Below, one piece after another: positions 41,982 to 47,097 of a stretch of DNA of 47,097 nt. The stretch comes from an uncultured Ruminiclostridium sp. Lineage in GTDB: Bacteria > Bacillota > Clostridia > Oscillospirales > Ruminococcaceae. Location of the stretch: NCBI GenBank assembly GCA_944386545.1, contig CALXBK010000012.1, positions 1 to 47,097 of the forward strand, given 5' to 3'. Made by a program: the position numbers and the translations under genes. Within the stretch, counting starts at the first letter, position 1. Each line of letters begins with the position of its first letter. The notes below the pieces were generated by a model. It had not been told where the DNA came from. It saw only the letters and a list, made by a program, of their open reading frames with translations, and did not search any database.

Positions 41982-43544
41982 TCAATAGTTGTCGGGCAAA
42001 TCATTTTCCAGAAGAATGATTTTCTTTTTGCCGCCCGTTTTTATCATTTCCGCCTTGGCAAGAGCCTCCTCAAGGGTTTTTGCGGTGTAGGTCTGCTCAA
42101 GGGGATAGCACTTGCTGTTCAGTCCGTCAAGTATCGGGGGCGCTCTGCGCTCTCCCACGGCTATTACAAAGTCGCAGACATCAGCCGCCTGCGCTCCGAA
42201 TTTGCTGTTAAGCTCAAATTCTTTCTCGCCGAGCTCCACCATGCCCGGAGTTATAAGGATTTTATAGCCGTCAAGCACAGCAAGGGTGTCCAGCGCCGCC
42301 TTTGCGCCGCTGGGATTTGAATTGAAGGCGTCGTCGATTATGGTTTTATTATCGCCCTTTATTATCTGAAGCCTGTGCGGTACACACTCAAGTCTCTTTA
42401 CAGGGAGCACAAGCTCCGCAAGCGATACGCCGAGGGTATTCGCAACCGCTATCGCTCCGACTATGTTCTGCACATTGTGACTGCCGATGAGCTTTGTTGC
42501 AAACTCGCGGCTCTCCTCACCGTGATGTATGGTAAATTTCGTGCCGTTTTCGCTGACGGAGATATTATCGGCGTAATAGTCCGTGCCGCCCGACAGGGAG
42601 TAGCTTACGGTAATTTTGCCGCTGTTGTGGTTTCTGATATATTCGTTATCGTAATTCAGGAATATCATACCGTCATCAGGCAGGCTGTCCGCAAGCTCGA
42701 ATTTCGTCCTGATAATATTCTCGATTGACTTAAAGGTTTCAAGGTGCTGAGGGCCTATGGAAGTGATAATGCCGTGCTTCGGCTTTACAATATCGCAGAT
42801 TTCCTTTATCTCACCCACGCCCTTTGCGCCCATTTCACAAAGGAAAATTTCATGCGTCGCGTTGAGCTGTCCGCGTACTACCTTTACAACGCCCATTGTA
42901 GTGTTGTAGCTTTCGGGAGTCATGAGCACATTGTACTTTGCGCCGAGCAGCTTTTCAAGGTAAAATTTCGTGCTCGTCTTGCCGTAGCTTCCTGTAAGTC
43001 CCACAACCGTGAGGTTTGGCAGACCGTCAATTATTCTCTTTGCGTCGTTGATATAGCGGCGGTTGATTGCGGCTTCCACCGGCTTATTCACAAGATTTGC
43101 GAGCATAGGCATGAAAAGCGTCAAAATCTGAAGCCCGCAAATTATCGCAACAAAGATTTGTCCCGCCGAGAAAACAAGGCAGGAAACGCCCGCTATGGCA
43201 AGATAAATGACCGCCGAGGTAACAATCATGCGTATTACACGGGGAGTGAACACTAACTTCTTCTTTGCCTTCTTTACATTTGCGCTGAACAGCACGCTCA
43301 CTGTCAAAAACAATATGCAGGGAATGTAATTATCCGTCAGCGCGGCACACAGCACCGCCGCAAGCCCAAAGCAATGACGTAAAGCAACATCGCCTATATT
43401 CTGCCTTATCCATTTAAACTGCTCGGAAGCGTGGTAGGAATTGAGCTGGAACATGTGCATATACCGCAAAAAGCAGGTAGTCACCGAAGCTGTCAGCGAT
43501 ACAGCCAGCCCGATTATCAACAATATCTCAGAAATAAGTTCCAT
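41982..43544 (-). CDS. murF: Membrane-anchored MurF-like Mur ligase
   Basis: A 520-residue Mur ligase adding D-Ala-D-Ala to UDP-MurNAc-tripeptide. The first 170 residues contain about five hydrophobic helices (near 5-25, 53-72, 73-90, 105-127, 128-150) in place of the usual MurF UDP-binding domain. The ATP P-loop is GLTGSYGKTSTK (about 183-194), followed by the central and C-terminal Mur domains (MTPESYNTTMG, CEMGAKGVGEI, DDAFNSNPSGAKAAL). It starts 10 bp after the alpha/beta-hydrolase, with ddl next, so the operon delivers both enzymes of one step. Confidence 0.88.
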   Translation of the reverse strand: MELISEILLIIGLAVSLTASVTTCFLRYMHMFQLNSYHASEQFKWIRQNIGDVALRHCFGLAAVLCAALTDNYIPCILFLTVSVLFSANVKKAKKKLVFTPRVIRMIVTSAVIYLAIAGVSCLVFSAGQIFVAIICGLQILTLFMPMLANLVNKPVEAAINRRYINDAKRIIDGLPNLTVVGLTGSYGKTSTKFYLEKLLGAKYNVLMTPESYNTTMGVVKVVRGQLNATHEIFLCEMGAKGVGEIKEICDIVKPKHGIITSIGPQHLETFKSIENIIRTKFELADSLPDDGMIFLNYDNEYIRNHNSGKITVSYSLSGGTDYYADNISVSENGTKFTIHHGEESREFATKLIGSHNVQNIVGAIAVANTLGVSLAELVLPVKRLECVPHRLQIIKGDNKTIIDDAFNSNPSGAKAALDTLAVLDGYKILITPGMVELGEKEFELNSKFGAQAADVCDFVIAVGERRAPPILDGLNSKCYPLEQTYTAKTLEEALAKAEMIKTGGKKKIILLENDLPDNY

Positions 43545-43554
43545 ATTTTCTCCG

Positions 43555-44334
43555 TTACTTCATTTCATTTTCAAGGAAGGAGGCAAGCACTCTCGAAAAG
43601 GTGTACCAGCCCTCCAAAAAGGCGTAATGCCCTGCGTTTTTTATCGTCACAAGTCCGCTGCCGGGGATAAGCTCGCTCATCAAAACGCCGTCTGCAAGCG
43701 GGGTCGCATCGTCCTTGTCGCCCCAGATAAGAAGCGTTGACTGCTTTATTTCGGGAAGCAGATGCGTGAGATCCTCGTTTACCACTTTGACAAGCGTTTG
43801 CCGCATTGTCACAGTGGCGGCGAGATAGTCCGCGCTTCCTCTCTTGTTACGCATATTGTCAACAGCATTTGGGAACAGCTTTTTCATGGGCGCTGTGCTC
43901 ATTACCGACTTGCCCATTTTGTAAGAACGGGTACGGAGCTTTGAAGCCATGCTTTGCTTTGGCTTTATTCCCGCGCTGTCGGTGAGAATGATTTTCGGCG
44001 GATTAAAGTAAGGGGATTTTCTCGTAACCGCCTTTATTATCACTCTGCCGCCGAAGCTGTGACCGAGCATTATCGGGTTTTTAACATCAAGGCTTTTGCA
44101 AAAATCCTCAACAAAATCAACGTAATCGTCAACGCACCACGGCTCTGTCGGCTCATCAGACTCTCCGAAGCCCGGCATATCGGGCGCTACAACCCTCATA
44201 TAAGGGCTCAGCATATCCGTTATGTTCTTGAAAAGCGTTATATTACTCCCCCAGCCGTGAAGGAGCAGTATTGTGCTGGCGCCGCTTCCGCAGTCTATAT
44301 AGTTTATATTCAGCGAATTTATCTGTGTAAACAA
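43555..44334 (-). CDS. Alpha/beta-hydrolase
   Basis: A 259-residue hydrolase with oxyanion loop LLLHGWGSN, nucleophile elbow GHSFGG (Ser), Asp in IWGDKDDATP and His in NAGHYAFLEG. All triad members are present. It begins at TTG 44332-44334 with AAGGGAAG 7-8 bp upstream, as no ATG is available. It is the first gene of an operon with murF, ddl and others, so the substrate may be cell-wall linked; the sequence does not show it. Confidence 0.9.
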   Translation of the reverse strand: MFTQINSLNINYIDCGSGASTILLLHGWGSNITLFKNITDMLSPYMRVVAPDMPGFGESDEPTEPWCVDDYVDFVEDFCKSLDVKNPIMLGHSFGGRVIIKAVTRKSPYFNPPKIILTDSAGIKPKQSMASKLRTRSYKMGKSVMSTAPMKKLFPNAVDNMRNKRGSADYLAATVTMRQTLVKVVNEDLTHLLPEIKQSTLLIWGDKDDATPLADGVLMSELIPGSGLVTIKNAGHYAFLEGWYTFSRVLASFLENEMK

Positions 44335-44368
44335 TTAAGGGCTTCCCTTTCGGTTAAAGTTAGGCTGT

Positions 44369-44391
44369 TTCCTGCAAAATCTTCGCAGGAA
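44369..44391 (-). promoter_or_regulatory. Leader hairpin of the murF operon
   Basis: TTCCTGC (44369-44375) pairs with GCAGGAA (44385-44391) in the 100-nt leader of the operon. No U-tract follows. A structural role in the mRNA is possible. Confidence 0.45.
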
Positions 44392-44436
44392 CGCTTTAAG
44401 CCCGCCGTACAAATACGACAGGACACTATCTGTATT

Positions 44437-44465
44437 ATTATATAATTTTTATTGGCTTATGTCAA
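44437..44465 (-). promoter_or_regulatory. Promoter of the hydrolase-murF-ddl-rlu-nth operon
   Basis: On the minus strand TTGACA (44460-44465) and TATAAT (44437-44442) are 17 bp apart, about 100 bp upstream of the TTG start at 44334. Confidence 0.88.
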
Positions 44466-44617
44466 GAAAAAGAACGCCGAAAATGCCCGATTTCAGCATA
44501 AAACAAGCATACGCTTTTAAACGCCTCATGATATGACTGCATTAAGGGCGAAAAATCCCGATTGCAAAGAGGATAAGCGGCTGTTGCAAAATAAAATCAA
44601 AAAAATTCAAAAAACAC

Positions 44618-44646
44618 TTGACAAGCATTTCCGACTGTGATATAAT
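44618..44646 (+). promoter_or_regulatory. Promoter of tRNA-Thr(GGT)
   Basis: TTGACA (44618-44623), a 17-bp spacer and TATAAT (44641-44646) lie 18 bp before tRNA-Thr. The 170 bp between this and the murF promoter hold no visible gene. Confidence 0.9.
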
Positions 44647-44663
44647 GTTTAAGCGTTGAGATT

Positions 44664-44739
44664 GCTGATATGGCTCAGTCGGCAGAGCACATCCTTGGTA
44701 AGGATGAGGTCCCCGGTTCGAATCCGGGTATCAGCTCCA
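44664..44739 (+). tRNA. tRNA-Thr (GGT)
   Basis: Cloverleaf with a GCTGATA/TATCAGC acceptor stem, anticodon loop TTGGTAA (GGT), a GTTCGAA T-loop and an encoded CCA. A different Thr isoacceptor from the one at 3493. It marks the left edge of the accessory island. Confidence 0.95.
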
Positions 44740-44744
44740 AAAAT

Positions 44745-45318
44745 TTATTTACACTTTTAAGGATACCACTATGAGTGTCCTTAAAGCTGTAAATAATCAT
44801 ATATTACACAGCAGAGCAGGGGGACTGCTCTACTGTGATAATATACATTTTGTGTGTTCCAATTCGTCATTTGATTTGCGCTATCTCGCAAGCTTTCACT
44901 TACTCAGTCCGAGGTAGCTCAACCGTGGTATTACACGGTATGTATACTCGCTCCGTAAACGGCGTCCCTGTACTGTGCGTATTATTCATACGATGTTCAC
45001 AGGGCTAATGCGAAGTTCTTACGGCTGTAAGTCATTTCTCTTGACGACTGGCATTCAATTTGTACTGCCTTGACGACAGGTTGGGATATACACTGCGGAT
45101 TTACGCCTTGTATATCAAATAAAAAAACAAGAGCTTTCAGACAGATGTGTGAAACCTATCTGAAAACCCTTGCGTAATTTATGACAATATGCTATAATGG
45201 ATAGCATACAGTAAGCACTTTCGCTAAGTCAGTCGATGGTATGACATCTGTCTGATGATGAGCTGTACATTTCTTGCAGGAAATGTACAGCTTGCGGGGG
45301 TGTATTATTATTCCCTCT
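44745..45318 (-). ncRNA. Large structured non-coding RNA, ROOL-like candidate
   Basis: About 570 bases with no reading frame of significance on the minus strand, behind a perfect minus-strand promoter at 45325-45353. Strong helices can be seen throughout. Examples are a stem of AGCTGTACATTTC with GAAATGTACAGCT, a long-range pairing ACATCTGTCTG/CAGACAGATGT (45138-45254), ATGCTAT/ATAGCAT, GATATACA/TGTATATC, CCCTGT..ACAGGG around a CGTAT/ATACG stem, ACCGTG/CACGGT, and AGAGCAG/CTGCTCT inside a longer stem (44802-44842). Length and position next to a tRNA resemble ROOL RNAs, which are large Firmicute RNAs of unknown function. I cannot verify that family from sequence memory, but the locus is clearly an RNA-type element. 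Confidence 0.65.
44748..44793. terminator. Long hairpin shared by convergent transcripts
   Basis: TTTACA..TTTAAGGA (44748-44763) pairs with TCCTTAAA..TGTAAA (44778-44793). It lies directly after tRNA-Thr on one strand and at the 3' end of the minus-strand structured RNA on the other, and on the minus side is followed by TAAATTTTTG. It would end both transcripts. Confidence 0.6.
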
Positions 45319-45324
45319 TTGATT

Positions 45325-45353
45325 ATTATACCGTGTTTTGGTAATTTTGTCAA
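45325..45353 (-). promoter_or_regulatory. Promoter of the structured RNA
   Basis: On the minus strand TTGACA (45348-45353), a 17-bp spacer and TATAAT (45325-45330) are perfect consensus and read into the gene-free structured region. Confidence 0.88.
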
Positions 45354-45373
45354 CGGTAAAGGCACAAAAAATT

Positions 45374-45400
45374 ATAGTAAAAACGCTGAATTTTTACTAT
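45374..45400. repeat. Inverted repeat upstream of the RNA promoter
   Basis: ATAGTAAAAA (45374-45383) and TTTTTACTAT (45391-45400) form a perfect 10-bp inverted repeat 20 bp upstream of the RNA promoter. It could be an operator or a weak terminator for transcripts entering from the right. Confidence 0.6.
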
Positions 45401-45471
45401 CTATATTGTGCAAAACATATACAAATGTTCTCGTCTATTTTTCTCGAGAACTATTTTGAGGAGAAATGAAA

Positions 45472-45515
45472 AAACGCCCTCTGCCATAGCTTTAATGCTC
45501 TGACAGAGGGCGTTT
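45472..45515 (-). terminator. Bidirectional terminator
   Basis: AAACGCCCTCTG (45472-45483) pairs with CAGAGGGCGTTT (45504-45515). On the minus strand the stem is followed by TTTTTC, ending the transcript of the small Cys-rich protein. Confidence 0.85.
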
Positions 45516-45518
45516 CCT

Positions 45519-45695
45519 TTACATTATTCCAAATCGCAGCTGAAAGTTTTCACATATTTCGTCGTCTTCTGATATTATATCGCCGTATTTGTGCTTTGAG
45601 TTGTCATCAGCACATACTGCGTTTCCGTTATTATCAAACATACAAAAATCACACGATCCACAACATTCTTTTTCATTTTCTATGTTTTCAATCAT
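45519..45695 (-). CDS. Small Cys-rich protein
   Basis: A 58-residue acidic protein with six cysteines, four clustered as CCGSCDFC followed by CADD and a last Cys. This suggests a metal- or Fe-S-binding knuckle. ATG at 45693-45695 has GGAGG 8 bp upstream; the TTG five codons earlier lies over that site. It has its own terminator. I do not recognise a family; similar short Cys-rich proteins are common in clostridial accessory regions. Confidence 0.65.
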   Translation of the reverse strand: MIENIENEKECCGSCDFCMFDNNGNAVCADDNSKHKYGDIISEDDEICENFQLRFGIM

Positions 45696-45761
45696 TACAG
45701 ACACCTCCAATCCGTATCATAACATATTTTCTTCATTCTAACATATTTTTCATTATGTTGC

Positions 45762-45786
45762 AAGTGCGTCACGGTGTCGCACCTAA
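45762..45786. repeat. Palindromic flanking repeat, copy 1
   Basis: AAGTGCGTCACGGTGTCGCACCTAA; one mismatch to copy 2 at 46603-46627. Its core GTGCGWCACGGTGTCGCAC is nearly a perfect 9-1-9 palindrome. It lies just after the fic stop codon. Confidence 0.85.
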
Positions 45787-45788
45787 AA

Positions 45789-46577
45789 CTACATTTCCGG
45801 TTCTTCCTGTTCGTTTTGTTCGTTGCAATCTTCGGCGTATAAATCTATTCCAAGCATTCTTGAAAAATCAATCTGAGAGTCGATTTCTTTCTCTGCAATA
45901 AGATCAAGAAATTTACTGTCATCTTTATGAGCAAGTTCGAGACTTTCGATATATTCTCTCCTCTGTATCGGCGGTATTATTATCGGCAGATAACCGTTTT
46001 GAATTAGTATTGTGTTCATCAGTAGCCGAGCTATGCGACCATTACCGTCAATAAAAGGATGAATAAATACAAAGTTCTTGTGTAGTAATGCAGCAAATGT
46101 CACCGGGTGATACAAGTCGATATTTTTCTGTTCCCATAATATCAGTTCATTCATTTTTCGCGGAATATCTTTAGTCTTGCTAACCGGATAACGAGAACCG
46201 GTAATAAGAACAGGTTGATTTCGATAGGTTCCTGCATTTTCGGAGTCAATCTCGGTATAGAATAGCTTATGAAATGTGAGAATGTCATTTTCTGATACTC
46301 CCCTGCCATGAAGCAGTTTAAACATAAAATCGTATGATTTTGCGTGCCCCAGCGCTTCGAATGTATCTTTCAGCGGCTTTCCCCCGACTGTAAGCCCGTC
46401 CTCAAGCAATATCTTTGTTTCGCTTTCTGTCAAAGTATTTCCCTCAATCGCATTGCTGGACCATGTCAGCCCAATTCGATAAAAATCCTGCACCTGTTTT
46501 AGCATTTCATCTTGAAACGGGCGTAGCTTATTTATCTTTTGCTGATAGCGATTGATTTTTGCAATTAAATCAGGCAT
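45789..46577 (-). CDS. fic: Fic-family protein (AMP-transferase fold)
   Basis: A 262-residue Fic protein. The catalytic motif HPFIDGNGRIAR (173-184) is complete, so it should transfer AMP (or another NMP) from a nucleotide to a target hydroxyl. The inhibitory helix motif S-N-A-I-E-G (41-46) precedes it, making it an N-terminally inhibited class II Fic. The acidic C-terminal tail is unusual (EEPEM end). ATG 46577 has AAAGGA upstream. It is flanked by two copies of the same palindrome, as if it were a cassette; no separate antitoxin gene is visible. Confidence 0.92.
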   Translation of the reverse strand: MPDLIAKINRYQQKINKLRPFQDEMLKQVQDFYRIGLTWSSNAIEGNTLTESETKILLEDGLTVGGKPLKDTFEALGHAKSYDFMFKLLHGRGVSENDILTFHKLFYTEIDSENAGTYRNQPVLITGSRYPVSKTKDIPRKMNELILWEQKNIDLYHPVTFAALLHKNFVFIHPFIDGNGRIARLLMNTILIQNGYLPIIIPPIQRREYIESLELAHKDDSKFLDLIAEKEIDSQIDFSRMLGIDLYAEDCNEQNEQEEPEM

Positions 46578-46602
46578 AACTTATCCTTTCAAAACTGAGC
46601 CA

Positions 46603-46627
46603 AAGTGCGACACGGTGTCGCACCTAA
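46603..46627. repeat. Palindromic flanking repeat, copy 2
   Basis: AAGTGCGACACGGTGTCGCACCTAA with a perfect GTGCGACAC-G-GTGTCGCAC palindrome (46605-46623), placed 25 bp before the fic start. A one-base centre makes it a poor hairpin but a good dimeric-protein binding site. Confidence 0.88.
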
Positions 46628-46645
46628 GCAATCTTCACATATATA

Positions 46646-47017
46646 CTATTTCTCTTTTACGAAATTAACAATACTGTTTACAAGCTTATCAATGTTATGT
46701 TCTTGACGAAAATCATAATATTTATAGTTTTTGAGGTTTGGAAAAACGGTGTTCATATCAACATCGTCTAACTTAACAATAAACAATTTGATTTCATTGT
46801 TAAGCACCTTTACAAGCAGATTCTGAATTTCCGCTTTAGAGTAAACGGAGCTGACTGTGCTTTTGCTTGCAAAAATAATAGCATAATCGGATTTAGTTAT
46901 TCCGTCCATAAACTCGTTGACTATGTGTTGACCGACAGCTATGCAATTCTCATCAAACCACACATAGTAACTCTGTCTTTGACATCTTTCACAATAATTT
47001 TGTCATTATGCGAATAT
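46646..47017 (-). pseudogene. TIR-domain protein, 5'-disrupted
   Basis: About 105 residues in one minus-strand frame read as the C-terminal two-thirds of a TIR domain: YYVWFDENCIAVGQHIV, MDGITKSDYAIIFASKS and a final beta strand KLFIVKLDD. The start 'SYSHNDKIIV' of the domain is found just upstream but in another frame (near 46990-47013). It is followed at once by the IS200/IS605-type end. The gene is thus frameshifted and cut by the insertion. In other bacteria TIR domains act as NAD-cleaving or signalling parts of defence systems. Confidence 0.65.
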
Positions 47018-47060
47018 GAGGTGACATCCTCTCCGACCTAAAGAGGTCGGAGCTTCCTCC
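47016..47060 (-). mobile_element. Right end of an IS200/IS605-type tnpB element
   Basis: On the minus strand the segment GAAGCTCCGACCTCTTTAGG, then TCGGAGAGGATGTCACC, is the typical 3' end of tnpB-type IS elements (hairpin CTCCGACCT/AGGTCGGAG at 47031-47052, then GAGGATGTCAC). The element extends beyond the window to the right. Its RNA part would act as the omega-type guide scaffold of TnpB. Confidence 0.75.
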
Positions 47061-47097
47061 TGCGAAAATAGCAGGCAGTCAGTTCTCGTTCGAGTAG
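47038..47097 (-). CDS. tnpB: TnpB-family protein, C-terminal fragment (partial)
   Basis: Nineteen codons, LLERELTACYFRRRKLRPL, with a TAG at 47038-47040 that falls inside the terminal hairpin. The 'ELTAC' and basic 'RRRKLRPL' tail fits the C-terminus of TnpB proteins, whose 3' coding part overlaps the guide RNA. The gene continues off the right edge. Confidence 0.6.
   Translation of the reverse strand, partial: LLERELTACYFRRRKLRPL

Noticed and set aside
45170..45205. Plus-strand promoter-like TTGCGT-17-TATAAT
   Set aside because: It lies inside the structured RNA, where the TATAAT is part of the ATGCTAT/ATAGCAT stem; the minus-strand promoter at 45325 is much closer to consensus.
45138..45254. 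Retron-like arrangement of inverted repeats (CAGACAGATGT and ACATCTGTCTG)
   Set aside because: No reverse transcriptase gene lies nearby and the repeats fit as a helix of the larger structured RNA.

Overview
The window reads as a chromosome segment of an anaerobic, low-to-mid GC Firmicute, most like the Ruminococcus group of Oscillospiraceae. This is an inference from clostridial-style gene content (reverse rubrerythrin, flavodiiron protein, Hdr-Flx complex), strong AAAGGAGG-type ribosome sites, near-perfect TTGACA-N17-TATAAT promoters and the absence of respiratory genes. No rRNA gene or CRISPR array was seen.

Layout. (1) 1-3.7 kb: a four-tRNA operon on the minus strand (Val-Asp-Phe-Gly), a small DUF378 membrane protein, a broken small exported-protein gene, a rubredoxin/reverse-rubrerythrin oxygen-defence operon with a PerR-like box, a catalytically degenerate HMGL-type TIM barrel, and tRNA-Thr/tRNA-Tyr. 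(2) 4.1-15.8 kb: one long plus-strand operon. It encodes malate dehydrogenase (LDH fold), fumarase, HdrB-HdrC-HdrA, an MvhD/FlxD linker, two Fe-S subunits, an AsrB/FlxA NADH-binding flavoprotein, a fumarate-reductase-type Fe-S subunit, a fumarate-reductase-type flavoprotein and a small PQ-loop-like membrane protein. Together these would convert oxaloacetate to succinate and feed NADH electrons to fumarate through a soluble, potentially electron-bifurcating Hdr complex. This is the most striking system in the window. (3) 16-21.8 kb: a flavodiiron protein, then a decaying zone. It holds a deletion scar joining truncated ferredoxin and Crp/Fnr genes, and an amino-acid ABC transporter/M20 amidohydrolase operon in which three of four genes carry one frameshift each. 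(4) 22.2-31.8 kb: a complete minus-strand arginine operon (argG-argH-GNAT-argC-argJ-argB-argD-argF) ending in a CDF metal transporter.

(5) 31.9-38.9 kb: an XRE regulator, a CadC-type ArsR repressor with operator and its P1B ATPase, dprA, and an acyl-CoA synthetase with an XRE-cupin regulator. (6) 38.9-44.5 kb: a minus-strand operon of alpha/beta hydrolase, membrane-anchored MurF, Ddl, a 71-residue unknown, an RluA-type pseudouridine synthase and endonuclease III. (7) 44.6 kb-end: an accessory island beginning at tRNA-Thr(GGT). It contains a roughly 570-nt highly structured non-coding RNA locus on the minus strand (ROOL-like by size and position), a Cys-rich small protein, a Fic protein flanked by near-identical palindromic repeats, and a TIR-domain gene broken beside the end of an IS200/IS605 tnpB element that runs off the window.

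All functional calls rest on reading the sequence and on family knowledge; no database search was run.
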